From positions 164,635-228,634 of the forward strand of contig WGMA01000005.1 in assembly GCA_016125285.1 (NCBI GenBank): a stretch of 64,000 nt of DNA, given 5' to 3'. A program made the position numbers and the translations under genes. A model generated the notes under the pieces. The model made no database searches, was not told the origin of the DNA, and was given only the letters and a program-made list of their open reading frames with translations. Below, in pieces: positions 52,833-62,300 of the stretch. Source of the stretch: Phycisphaera sp. (GTDB taxonomy: Bacteria > Planctomycetota > Phycisphaerae > Phycisphaerales > Zrk34). How positions within the stretch are numbered: position 1 is the first letter of the stretch; each line of letters starts with the position of its first letter.

Positions 52833-53422
52833 TGCGTCGCCTCCGTTCCCACCAGCGTCGTCAGCGTGACGCTGCGCTCGGCGCCGCGCGAGGGCCAGGT
52901 GACCGTCACCGCGAGCTGGCTGACGCGCGAGTCGAGCCAGTCCTCGACCTGGGCGGACCACGTGAACCGCCCCGCCGGACCGTCGTCGGCCGCGCTGGCG
53001 TCGGTCGCGTGCATCGACTCGCCGGACGGCGTTTCGTCGAACGCGCCTTCGAGCGAGCCGTCCTGCCAGTCGCCGGTCGCCACGAGCTCCGCGAGCTTGG
53101 ACTGCGCCAGCATCAGCGCCTCGGTGCGATCGGCCGCGTCGCTCTCGGCCCGCAGCGCCAGCGTGATGCCGCGCATCGCCACAGGCAGCACGATCGCCAT
53201 CAGCAGCATCGCCGCGAGCACCTCGACAAACGTGAACCCGCGTGCGCGACGCGCAGAACCCCTCTCCCCCGGGTGGGGGAGAGGTTGGGTGAGGGGGTCG
53301 ATTCGTCGAACGCGGCGCATCGCGCGGGAAACATGTGACGTGCACGATCGCTTCACCCTCATCCCGGCCCTCTCCCTCAAGGGAGAGGGAGATATCGGCA
53401 TATCGAGCACAGGTCGGCTCAT
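52829..53422 (-). CDS. gspI: Minor pseudopilin GspI with an insertion-lengthened leader
   Basis: A 197-residue frame with prepilin motif ARG|FTFVEVLAAMLLMAIVLP at residue 62/63. The ATG at 53422 overlaps the gspH stop (ATGA), marking it as the ancestral start. Residues 11-55 are encoded by a REPIN-like element; removing its 45 codons leaves a normal 17-residue leader. Internal ATGs (for example residue 35) could give a shorter leader. The C-terminal part is the usual small GspI domain. Confidence 0.9.
   Translation of the reverse strand: MSRPVLDMPISPSPLRERAGMRVKRSCTSHVSRAMRRVRRIDPLTQPLPHPGERGSARRARGFTFVEVLAAMLLMAIVLPVAMRGITLALRAESDAADRTEALMLAQSKLAELVATGDWQDGSLEGAFDETPSGESMHATDASAADDGPAGRFTWSAQVEDWLDSRVSQLAVTVTWPSRGAERSVTLTTLVGTEATQ
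53257..53391 (+). repeat. REPIN-like element, copy 2 (inside gspI leader codons)
   Basis: A 135-bp doublet: AACCCCTCTCCCCC with its hairpin partner GGTGGGGGAGAGGTT, then GGGTGAGGGGGTCG, a variable centre of about 25-30 bp, and TTCACCCTCATCCCGG followed by the hairpin CCCTCTCCCTCAAGGGAGAGGG. It has the same structure as 51842-51976 in opposite orientation. Confidence 0.8.
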
Positions 53423-53940
53423 CGCTGCACCTCCCCGATGACCACGCCGGTGTCGGCGTTGACGGTGAGTTGCACGATGTGGAACCGCTCAGCGGGCGAG
53501 TCGTTGCGGATCGACACGCCGTAGCCGCCGGGTGCGACGAGCACGATCTCGGCGGTGTCGCCGCGCCCGCCGGGGTCGAACGTGATGGTCCCCTCGACGT
53601 CGCCCTCGACGGGGGTGACCCAGCGTGCGTCGATCGACACGGGGATCTCGAACGTGCGGCCGAGGTCGGTGCCGAGCGTCTCGTACACGCCGCCGTTCTG
53701 CGCGGTCAGGCGATACGTGTTGCGTTCGGCGTCGAGCGTGAGGCGGTACGGCCGGCCCTCGCTGATCGCCATGTCGCGGGCGTAGTCGGTGAGCGTGACG
53801 ATCGACCGCGCGGCCTGGTCGAGCGCCTGGCCGCGTGCGAACCCCCGCAGCGACGGCGCGGCGATCGCCAGCGTCGTGGCGATGATCAGCATCACCACGA
53901 TCAGCTCGATCAGCGTAAAGCCCGCCGCGCGTCGGTTCAT
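53419..53940 (-). CDS. gspH: Minor pseudopilin GspH
   Basis: A 173-residue pseudopilin with a seven-residue leader MNRRAAG, motif FTLIELIVVMLIIATTLA, and the GspH-like C-terminal domain (RSIVTLTDYARDMAISEGRPYRL). Four-base overlaps join it to gspG upstream and gspI downstream. Confidence 0.9.
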   Translation of the reverse strand: MNRRAAGFTLIELIVVMLIIATTLAIAAPSLRGFARGQALDQAARSIVTLTDYARDMAISEGRPYRLTLDAERNTYRLTAQNGGVYETLGTDLGRTFEIPVSIDARWVTPVEGDVEGTITFDPGGRGDTAEIVLVAPGGYGVSIRNDSPAERFHIVQLTVNADTGVVIGEVQR

Positions 53941-54398
53941 CGCGTGCTGTCGTCCTTGTCCCAGTTGGTCACGTCGTCGTCGCTGCCGGCCTGGCCGTCG
54001 GGCCCGGCGGAGTACAGGTCGAAGCCGTTGATGTTGTGCGCGCCCGGCTGCTCGTAGGTGTAGGCGTTGCCCCACGGGTCCTTCGGCACGCCGCGCTTGA
54101 GGTACGGGCCCTTCCACGTCTCGAGCGACGCGGGGTTTTCGATCAGCGCGGCCAAACCCTCGCCGGCCTCGGGGTAGCGGCCGTTGTCGATCTCGAACGC
54201 CTCGAGCGCGGTTTCGATGTTGGCGATGTCGGCCTTCGCGGCGGTGAGGCGCGCTTCCTGCGAGCGGCCGGTGAAGCTCGGCAGCACGATCGCCGCGAGC
54301 ACGGCGAGGATCACCATCACCAGCATCAGCTCGATGAGCGTGAAGCCGCGGCGGGCGCGTGCGGGGCGGGCGTGTGTGGGTTGACGGTGACGGTGCAT
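53937..54398 (-). CDS. gspG: Major pseudopilin GspG
   Basis: A 153-residue protein with leader ending ARARRG, motif FTLIELMLVMVILAVLAA, and the C-terminal GspG signature GPYLKRGVPKDPWGNAYTYE plus FDLYSAGPDGQAGSDDD, which holds the calcium-binding loop. It forms the pseudopilus shaft. It starts 36 bp after gspF. Confidence 0.95.
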   Translation of the reverse strand: MHRHRQPTHARPARARRGFTLIELMLVMVILAVLAAIVLPSFTGRSQEARLTAAKADIANIETALEAFEIDNGRYPEAGEGLAALIENPASLETWKGPYLKRGVPKDPWGNAYTYEQPGAHNINGFDLYSAGPDGQAGSDDDVTNWDKDDSTR

Positions 54399-54434
54399 GG
54401 TGACACTCCGTGAAAACAGCGTGCGAGCCCGCGG

Positions 54435-55652
54435 CTACTGGACGAGGCTCGACAGGGTAAAGATCGGCAACAGCATACCGACGACGATCGTGCCGATGAC
54501 CGCCGCCATGACGATCAGCAGCGCGGGCTCGACGGTGGCGACCAGCAGACGCAGGCTGCGGTCGAGGTCTTCCTCGTAAGCGACGGCCAGGCGGTTGAGC
54601 TCCGTGTCGAGCCGGCCGGTCTGCTCGGCGACGGCGACCATCTCGATGACCGTGGCGGGGAACAGCCGCGGGCAGTCGGCGAGGCTGCGCGCCAGCGACT
54701 CGCCGCGCTGCACGCCCTCGACGGCGCCGTCGACCGCGTCGGACAGCGTCTGGTTGCCGATCGCCTCGCGCGCCACACGCAGCGACGCGATCAGCGGCAC
54801 GCCCGCGCCCACCAGCGTGCCGAGCATCCGGCAGAACCGCACCAGCGCGAACCGCGCGAGCACCTTGCCGAGCATCGGCGACGCCAGCAGCCACCGCTCG
54901 CCCATCCGCCGACCCGCGTCCGTCATCAGCATCCGCCGCGCGAGCACCGCCGCGACGATCAGCACGCCCGCGACCGCCAGCCCGTACGTCCGCACGATGT
55001 GGCTCGCCGCGACGATGATCTTCGTCAGGATCGGCAGCGACCCGCCGAACTCGTCGAACAGCGTCTGGAAGCGCGGGATGAAGAACGTCATCAGCACGAT
55101 CACCACGATGACCATCAGCAAGGTCAGCACGGCGGGGTAGACCAGCGCCGCGGTGAGCTTGCCCCGCAGGTCGCGCTCGCGGGCGCGGAACGACGCGATC
55201 TGCGCCAGCACCAGCTCAAGAAACCCGCCCGCCTCGCCCGCGCGGACCATCGCCACGTGCACCGGCGGGAACGACGCGGGGAACTTCGCCATCGCGTCGG
55301 CCAGGCTCGCGCCCTCGACCACCTCGTCGCGGATCGACGACCACTGACGCTGCGCCGCCGGGCTCGACGCCTCGCGGCTCAGCAGCTGCAGCGACCGGCT
55401 CAGCGACACGCCCGCCTCCAGCAGGTGCGACAGCTCACGCGTGAACGCCTCGACCTGCGACTGCGTCACGCGACCGCCGCCCCGCGACGCGGCAGACGCC
55501 CGCGTCCCCACCGGCGCCTGCTCCGTCACGTCGATCGGGTGCATGCCCTGGCTCATCACCTGGTCGATCGCCGCGGCGCGCGTGCCCGCGCTGACCACGC
55601 CGGTCGACCGACGGCCGGTGTCGTTGAGCGCGATGTACGCAAAGTCAGGCAT
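54435..55652 (-). CDS. gspF: Type II secretion inner-membrane protein GspF
   Basis: A 405-residue polytopic protein with two T2SSF domains (residues about 70-195, AFTRELSHLLEAGVSLSRSLQ; and 275-395, RFCRMLGTLVGAGVPLIASL) and three transmembrane helices. It ends in AVIGTIVVGMLLPIFTLSSLVQ. It binds the ATPase GspE. The 148-bp gap to gspE contains two perfect hairpins. Confidence 0.95.
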   Translation of the reverse strand: MPDFAYIALNDTGRRSTGVVSAGTRAAAIDQVMSQGMHPIDVTEQAPVGTRASAASRGGGRVTQSQVEAFTRELSHLLEAGVSLSRSLQLLSREASSPAAQRQWSSIRDEVVEGASLADAMAKFPASFPPVHVAMVRAGEAGGFLELVLAQIASFRARERDLRGKLTAALVYPAVLTLLMVIVVIVLMTFFIPRFQTLFDEFGGSLPILTKIIVAASHIVRTYGLAVAGVLIVAAVLARRMLMTDAGRRMGERWLLASPMLGKVLARFALVRFCRMLGTLVGAGVPLIASLRVAREAIGNQTLSDAVDGAVEGVQRGESLARSLADCPRLFPATVIEMVAVAEQTGRLDTELNRLAVAYEEDLDRSLRLLVATVEPALLIVMAAVIGTIVVGMLLPIFTLSSLVQ

Positions 55653-55728
55653 GGTCCTGGTTCATTTCCGTTGTGGTCGCCACCACACATCAAACGTGAA
55701 TCGCGTGTCCAATCTACTCTCGTGCGCC

Positions 55729-55788
55729 ACGGGCGGCTTGTCCGCCCGTGAGTCTTGACGACCTGCACTGGCGGACGAGCCGCCAGTG
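55729..55788. repeat. Two adjacent perfect hairpins between gspE and gspF
   Basis: CACGGGCGG-CTTGT-CCGCCCGTG (55728-55750) and CACTGGCGG-ACGAG-CCGCCAGTG (55766-55788), each with nine-base-pair stems and five-base loops, separated by 15 bp. The loops are CTTGT and ACGAG. This is a second REP-like doublet of a family different from that in gspI and gspK. Confidence 0.8.
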
Positions 55789-55800
55789 GCACCCATTTCC

Positions 55801-57534
55801 TTACGTCAGTGGCGGCTCGATCACCGACTCCGCGTGACCGTTCACCCCCAGCCGCTCGTCCTTTGTCACGCGCAGCACCTCCTCGGCGGTCGTGCGCCCC
55901 TCACGCAGCAGCCGCCAGCCGTCCTCGCGCAGCGTCCGCATCCCCTGCCGGATCGCCGCCGCGCGCACCTCGCCCGACGAGCAACGCCGCAGGATCATCG
56001 ACCGCAACTCCTCGGTGATCGGCATCATCTCGAACACGCCCTGCCGACCGTGATAGCCCGTGTCCTGGCACTCGCGACACCCGCGCCCGCGCGTCAGCTC
56101 CGCCGGCATCTCGTCGCCGAACTCCAGCCGCAGCCGCTTCATCTCCACGTCCGGCAGCGGCTCGCGACACGCCGGGCAGATCAGCCGCACCAGCCGCTGC
56201 GCCAGCACCAGCTCCAGCGACGACGCCACGAGATACGGCTCGACGCCCATGTCGATCAACCGCGTGATCGCGCCCGGCGCGTCGTTCGTGTGCAGCGTCG
56301 AGAACACCAGGTGACCGGTCAGCGAAGCCTGCACCGCGATCGACGCCGTCTCCTGGTCGCGGATCTCTCCGATCAGCACCACGTCGGGGTCGTGACGCAG
56401 GATCGCACGCAGCCCGCGCGCGAAGCTCAGACCCGCCTTCTCGGCGACCTGGATCTGGTTGATGCCGTGCAGCTGATACTCGACGGGGTCCTCGATCGTG
56501 ATGATCTTGCGGTCGATCGAGTTGATGCGTGACAGGCCCGCGTAGAGCGTCGTCGTCTTGCCGCTGCCGGTCGGGCCGGTGACGAGCACGATGCCGTTGG
56601 GCAGGCCCAGCGCCCTGTCGAACACCGCGTTGTCGCGCGACGCCATGCCGAGGTGCTCCAGACCAAACATCGCCGCGCCGCGGTCGAGCAGACGCAGCAC
56701 CACCGCCTCGCCGTGCAGCATCGGGATCACGGACACGCGGACGTCGATCTCGCGACCGGCGATCTTCAGCTTGATGCGGCCGTCCTGCGGCAGGCGTTTT
56801 TCGGCGATGTCGAGGTGGCTGAGGATCTTGAGGCGGGAGACGATCGCGGGGCGGAAGCGTGCGACGGACGGAGGCACGTTGGCCTCGATCAGCACGCCGT
56901 CCACCCGGTAGCGCACCCGCAGCGAGTCTTCAAACGTTTCGAAGTGCACGTCGGTCGCGCGGCGGTTGATCGCCTCGGTCAGCACCTGGTTGACGAACTT
57001 GACGATCGACGCCTCTTCCGCGGCCTCGGCCAGGTCGAGCCCGTCGTCCAGGTCGTCGCCGAGCACCTCGATGCGCGACTCGTCGTAGTCCGACGCCAGC
57101 GACTGCAGCGTGTCGGCGCCGACGCCCAGCGACTGGTGGATGAGGCGTTCGACGTCGTGCGCGGGCGCGAGCTGGACGTGCACGTCGAGCCCGCTGTACA
57201 GGCGCAGCTCGTCGATGCCCGTCGAGTCGAAGAACCGGCTGGTCGCCACCGTCACCGCGCCGCCCGATTCGCTGAGCGGCAGCAGCTGATGCGTCAGCAG
57301 CACGCGTGCGGGGAAGCGGGCGATGAGCTGTTCGTCCGGCTGCCAGTTGTCGAGCTCGGCGAGCGGCACGGCGAACGCGTCAGCGAGAAACGGCAGGAGC
57401 CTGTCCTCGGAGGCGCCCGCCGCTCGGATCGCTTCGTCGAGGCTGCGCCCCTCGCCGCACGCCGACCGCACCTGCGGCGCGGCCCGCTCGTCGAGCAGCC
57501 CAGCCTCGATCATTCTCGTCACCACGTCCGCCAT
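55801..57534 (-). CDS. gspE: Type II secretion ATPase GspE
   Basis: A 577-residue cytoplasmic AAA+ ATPase. N1/N2 domains precede the catalytic core, which has Walker A GPTGSGKTTTLYAGL, the Asp box EDPVEYQLHGINQIQV, Walker B DPDVVLIGEIRDQETA and the His box STLHTNDAPGAITRL. A four-cysteine zinc module (CPACREPLP and GCRECQDTGYHG) follows. It is the first gene of the secretion operon. Confidence 0.96.
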   Translation of the reverse strand: MADVVTRMIEAGLLDERAAPQVRSACGEGRSLDEAIRAAGASEDRLLPFLADAFAVPLAELDNWQPDEQLIARFPARVLLTHQLLPLSESGGAVTVATSRFFDSTGIDELRLYSGLDVHVQLAPAHDVERLIHQSLGVGADTLQSLASDYDESRIEVLGDDLDDGLDLAEAAEEASIVKFVNQVLTEAINRRATDVHFETFEDSLRVRYRVDGVLIEANVPPSVARFRPAIVSRLKILSHLDIAEKRLPQDGRIKLKIAGREIDVRVSVIPMLHGEAVVLRLLDRGAAMFGLEHLGMASRDNAVFDRALGLPNGIVLVTGPTGSGKTTTLYAGLSRINSIDRKIITIEDPVEYQLHGINQIQVAEKAGLSFARGLRAILRHDPDVVLIGEIRDQETASIAVQASLTGHLVFSTLHTNDAPGAITRLIDMGVEPYLVASSLELVLAQRLVRLICPACREPLPDVEMKRLRLEFGDEMPAELTRGRGCRECQDTGYHGRQGVFEMMPITEELRSMILRRCSSGEVRAAAIRQGMRTLREDGWRLLREGRTTAEEVLRVTKDERLGVNGHAESVIEPPLT

Positions 57535-57590
57535 GTTCCCACCCGATCTGACAACAACGGCAACTACATAGATGTGAAGGTGCGCATCGA

Positions 57591-57648
57591 GTGAGGGTGG
57601 CGTCGACGACCGCCGCTCCGGGTCAAGCGGTCACCGAGCCACCCTCAC
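57591..57648. terminator. Perfect 11-bp inverted repeat upstream of gspE
   Basis: GTGAGGGTGGC (57591-57601) and GCCACCCTCAC (57638-57648) pair across a 36-bp loop between the stop of the gene at 57667 and the gspE start. There is no T-run, so it may be a Rho-type terminator, a transcript stabiliser or an operator. Confidence 0.45.
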
Positions 57649-57666
57649 CCAGCGCGATCCCTGCGG

Positions 57667-58314
57667 TTACTCCAGGATGCCCATCATCACCAGCGTGGCT
57701 TCCTGGCGAACGGTCAGCACTTCCTTCAGCTGGGCGCGGGCGGCCTCGAGCTCGGCCTCGGCCTTCTTCTTGGCCTCACGCAGCGCGTCCACGGCCTTCT
57801 TGATGTCTTCGGGGCTCGAGTCCTTGTTGTCCAGCAACTCACGCAGCGCCATCGTCTTCTTCAGCGAGTCCGGCGCGTCGTCCGGCAACGCGGGACGCTG
57901 GCGCTCGGCGTTGTTGTCGCCGCCGGGACGCTCGCCGCCACCGGCGCCGCTCCCGAAACGCGACGAACCGCCGCGACCGCTGAAACCGCCGAACATGAAC
58001 CCGCCGCCGCCACGCGTGGCGCGCTGCGCCTCGGTCACCTTCGTCAGCCGCGGCTCGATGATCTTCCACTCCTCGTCGGACGAGCCCAGCTGCTCCTTGA
58101 GACGCTCGTTCATCCGCTTGCGGAACTCTTCGGGATCGAAGTTGCCGCGGCTGCGACGGTCGCTGCTGCTATTGCTGTCGGAACTGCGCGTACGCGTCCG
58201 CTCGGGGCTGTCCGTGGGCTTGTCCTGCGACTGGGCGGTCAACGCCGCCAGACCGATCAGCAGGGCCGCGACGCCCAGATTGACGAACAAGTGCTTGACA
58301 TGTGCCTTACGCAT
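57667..58314 (-). CDS. Secreted charged coiled-coil protein upstream of gspE
   Basis: A 215-residue protein beginning at ATG 58314, nine bases after GGAGGAG. A signal peptide (HLFVNLGVAALLIGLAALTAQS) is followed by a Ser/Arg-rich stretch, a helical segment (FRKRMNERLKEQLGSSDEEW), a Gly/Phe-rich region, and a C-terminal Lys/Glu/Ala coiled coil (LREAKKKAEAELEAARAQLKEV). It is on the same strand as the secretion operon and 132 bp ahead of it. I do not recognise the family; a substrate or accessory role is only suggested by position. Confidence 0.75.
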   Translation of the reverse strand: MRKAHVKHLFVNLGVAALLIGLAALTAQSQDKPTDSPERTRTRSSDSNSSSDRRSRGNFDPEEFRKRMNERLKEQLGSSDEEWKIIEPRLTKVTEAQRATRGGGGFMFGGFSGRGGSSRFGSGAGGGERPGGDNNAERQRPALPDDAPDSLKKTMALRELLDNKDSSPEDIKKAVDALREAKKKAEAELEAARAQLKEVLTVRQEATLVMMGILE

Positions 58315-58648
58315 CCTGGTAGCTCCTCCGGTGGATCGACCCACCCTTCGGTCACGTGCGATCCGTCTTGGCAACGATTGCCTCGAGCGTCGCCCCATTC
58401 AGTAACGCAGGCCCCCGCGGGACTTCTACAGCGGCACTAGAATCGTGAAACCGCCGTCCCGCGAGCGTCCTTTCACCCCCGGCGGACGTGTCATGGATGG
58501 TTATGGGGCTTGCGTCACTCGTCAGCGGCCCTTCGTCATACGCCACGGCGGCGGCGGTGGGGTAGGGACCGGCAACGAATGACCAGTGACCCGTGACAAA
58601 CAACAAGCTACCCTGATGTAGATCAACGCCACGGACTTACGTTTCAAG
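58315..58648. other. 334-bp divergent intergenic region
   Basis: No gene is seen. It separates the minus-strand secreted-protein gene from the plus-strand ECF sigma gene and must carry both promoters. Three heptamer-spaced units (AATGACC-AGTGACC-CGTGACA, 58578-58598) form a short array. Confidence 0.6.
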
Positions 58649-59344
58649 ATGGAAGAGCACGCCACACCCAGCAACGAGCCCGACGGCGCCCCGGCGGGCG
58701 GCGACATCGCCGGCGATACCGCGGCGGCGATCGCGCGGGTCGCGGCGGGTGACGAGCAGGCGCTGGCCGCGGCGTTCTCACGCCACCGCCAGCGCCTCTG
58801 GCAGATGGTCAGCTTCCGGATGGACCGGCGGCTGCACGGACGCGTCGACCCCGACGACATCCTTCAGGAGTCGTTCCTCGACGCGGCCAAGCGCATCGAA
58901 CACTTCAACGGCGACAACGACGAGTCGCTGTACCTGTGGCTGAGGCTGATCGTGCAGCAGACGATGATCGACATCCACCGCCGACACATCGGCGCCGCCA
59001 AGCGCAACGCCGCACGCGAGGTCCGCATGAACCGACCGGCGTTCCCGCAGGCGACGTCGAAGTCGCTGTCGCAGCAGCTGGTCGGCTCGATCACCTCGCC
59101 CAGCCGGGCCGTCCAACGCGCCGAGCTGATCACCCAGATGGAGCACGCGATCGGCAAGATGGACGAGATCGACCGCGAGGTGCTCGCCCTGCGGCACTTC
59201 GAGGAGATGAGCAATAAGGAAGTGGCGATGACGTTGGGCATCGAGGAGAAGGCCGCGAGCATCCGCTACGTGCGGGCGCTGCGGAGACTCAAGGCGATTC
59301 TCGCCGAGCTGTCGGACTTCGGCAGCGCCGCACGGCACGGGTAG
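58649..59344 (+). CDS. ECF sigma factor linked to a Ser/Thr kinase
   Basis: A 231-residue ECF sigma factor of the planctomycete kinase-linked group. Region 2 includes LHGRVDPDDILQESFLDAAKR and YLWLRLIVQQTMIDIHRRH; region 4 includes VLALRHFEEMSNKEVAMTLGI and AASIRYVRALRRLKAIL. It is encoded 26 bp upstream of a kinase gene rather than an anti-sigma gene. Control by phosphorylation is known for some sigma factors of this type and is the likely mode here. Confidence 0.93.
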   Translation: MEEHATPSNEPDGAPAGGDIAGDTAAAIARVAAGDEQALAAAFSRHRQRLWQMVSFRMDRRLHGRVDPDDILQESFLDAAKRIEHFNGDNDESLYLWLRLIVQQTMIDIHRRHIGAAKRNAAREVRMNRPAFPQATSKSLSQQLVGSITSPSRAVQRAELITQMEHAIGKMDEIDREVLALRHFEEMSNKEVAMTLGIEEKAASIRYVRALRRLKAILAELSDFGSAARHG

Positions 59345-59370
59345 TTCAGATCACCAGGCAACGGTGACGC

Positions 59371-62300
59371 ATGACGGAAAGCCAGATCGAGCGCGACCCG
59401 GTCGAAGAACTCGCCGACGAGTTCATCGAGCGCTACCGCCGCGGTGAACACCCGACCGTCGGGGAGTACGCGCGCCGCTACCCCGATCACGCCGCCGAGA
59501 TCGAAGACCTGTTCCCCACCATCCTCGCCGTCGAACAGCTCAAGGTGCACAGCCAGCACTCCGACGGCACCACGTCGCTGGGCGGGTCACGCCCCGAATA
59601 CCTCGGCGACTTCCGCGTGATCCGCGAGATCGGCCGCGGCGGCATGGGCGTCGTCTACGAGGCCGAGCAGCAGTCGCTCGGACGCCACGTCGCGGTCAAG
59701 GTGCTGCCCCGGCACGCCCTGCACAGCAAGCGCCAGCTCGAACGCTTCCGCCGCGAAGCCCAGACCGCCGCACGCCTGCACCACACCAACATCGTGCCGG
59801 TGTTCGGCGTCGGCGAGGACGAGGGCTTCCACTATTACGTCATGCAGCTGATCAACGGCGAGGGCCTCGACGCCATCCTCGAACGCATGCGCACCTCCGG
59901 GACCAGCCGCCTGCTGCACTCCGGCTCGACCCGCCATATCGGCCGCATCAACCATCCCGCCACCGACCTCGCCGACGCCGCGAGCGACACCGGCAGCTCA
60001 GTCGACGATGACGAAAGCCGCGTCGCCCAGGCCCCGACCGCCGACGCGTCGAGCCTCATTGAGGCCGGGTCGTCCGGCGTGCTGTCGATGCACGACGGCT
60101 CGCCGCCCGACTTCGACGCTGAAGACCCCGACGACGGACCCGACGAAGACCGCGTCGCCGCCGTCACCCCGGTTGCCGCGCCCGACGCGCCGACCGTGCA
60201 CGCCGAAGCGCCCCCGCACGCCGATGTCGACGAAGAGCTCGACGAGCTCGCCGTCACGCCCCCCGCGCCCGTCCGCCTCGACGACGCCACCGCCCACGCC
60301 CGACGCGTCGCGGAGATCGGCATCCAGATCGCCTCCGCACTCCAGTACGCCCACGCGCAGGGTGTGCTGCACCGCGACGTCAAGCCGTCCAACCTGCTGC
60401 TCGACGAGCACGGCAACGTGTGGATCGCCGACTTCGGCCTCGCCCGGGCCGTGCACCACGACGACATGACCCACTCCGGCGACGTGCTCGGCACGCTGCG
60501 CTACATGGCGCCCGAGCAGTTCAACGGCAAGGTCGACCGCCGCACCGACATCTACAGCCTCGGCCTGACGCTCTACGAGCTGCTGACGCGCCGCCCCGCG
60601 TTCGACGACGCCGACCGCACCCGCCTGCTGCACCGCATCGCCACGCAGCAGCCGCCCCGGCCGCGCAGCCTCGACCCGTCCATCCCGCGCGACCTCGAGA
60701 CCATCATCCTCAAGACCATCGCGCCCGACCCGGGCCACCGCTACGACTCGGCCGATCAGCTCGTCGAGGACCTCCGCCGCTTCCTCGAAGACCGCCCGAT
60801 CCTCGCGCGTCGCGCGGGCCCCGTCGAGCTGCTGTGGCGCTGGTGCCGACGCAACCCCGCGCTCGCCTCGCTGTCCGCCACCGCCGCGGCGCTGCTCGTG
60901 CTCGTGGCGGTCGTCGCGTCCGTCGGCTACGTCCGCACCAAGGCCGCGCTCGACGGCGAAGAGGCCCAGCGACGCCGCGCCGAGGCCAGCTCCGAGCTCG
61001 CCGCCGAGGCGCTCGACAAGGTGTTCGAGTCGTTCACCCCGCAACGCCCCGTCAACACCTCCGACCTCAACGCCGACACGTCGAACTCCGGCGAGTTCGA
61101 GCTGCCCATCGAGCCGACCGTCTCCGAGCAGACAGCCGCCGTGCTCGAAAGCCTGCTGGTCTACTACGACCGCCTCGCCGCGCAGTCCGACACCGACCCG
61201 GCGATGACCCGCAAGGCCGCGGACGCCAACCGGCGTGTCGGCGACATCCGCAGCCAGCTCGGCCAGCCCGGCCAGGCGCTCAAGTCGTACCGCCGCTCGC
61301 TGGAGATCTACGACGGCCTGCTCGCCCGCCAGCCCGACGACACCGCCGTCATCGTCGCCGTCGCCCGCCTGCACAACGAGATCGGCGGCGTCCTCCGCCA
61401 TCAACGCCGCACCACCCCCGCACGCGACGAACACAACGCCGCCCTCGCACGCCTCGAGGCCATGCCCGCCGACACACGACCGCCCGACGCCGCCTTCGAG
61501 CTCGCCCGCACGCACTACCTGCTCGCCGTCAGCCACTTCGGCCGCGGACCCCGCCGACCGCCCACGCCCGACAACGCCTCCGGCGACGCACCCGACCGCC
61601 CCGAAGGCCCACGCAACCCCGAAGCCCAGCGCGGCCCCGATCGCCCGCGACCCGCCAACGCCACCGACACGCCGCGCTCCCGCCGCGGCGGCGCCAACGG
61701 CTCCGCCGAACGCTCCGCACACCTCAATACCGCCATCGACCTGCTCACGCCCCTCATCGCCGCGCACCCCGACGCGCCCGACTACCAGCACCTGCTCGCC
61801 ATGTGCCTCCGCGACTCGGTCTCGCCCTTCCGCAGCGACGAGCCCGACGCTCAGGCCAACACGCAGCGGGCCCTCGACATCCTCGAAGCCCTCGTCGCCA
61901 AGTACCCCGGCGTGCCCGACTACCGGCTCGACCTCGCCGAGACCTACGGCCGCATCGACGGCTTCCGCTTCGACCCGTCGCCCGACCAGATCACCGACGC
62001 CATCGCTCACATCGAGCGGGCCGCGAACATCACCGCCGACCTCGTCGCCCACTACCCCAACATCCCGCGGTACAAGTTCACCAACGTCGCCAACCTCTCG
62101 CGGCTCGGCAGCCTGCTGCTCCGCGACGAGCAGTACGACCGGGCCGTCGACGCCCTGACCACCGCGTCGCACCAGCTCGGCGAGATCACCGAGCAGGCGC
62201 CCACCGAGCAGCAGCTGTCGCTGACGATGTGGCGTGTCCGCGTCCGGCGTGACATGGCCACGGCCCTCGTCCACACCGGCCAGGTCCTCCGCGCCCGCGA

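Noticed and set aside
58352..58606. Small minus-strand gene in the divergent region
   Set aside because: The frame has no start signal, and it would cover the probable promoters and a heptamer array.
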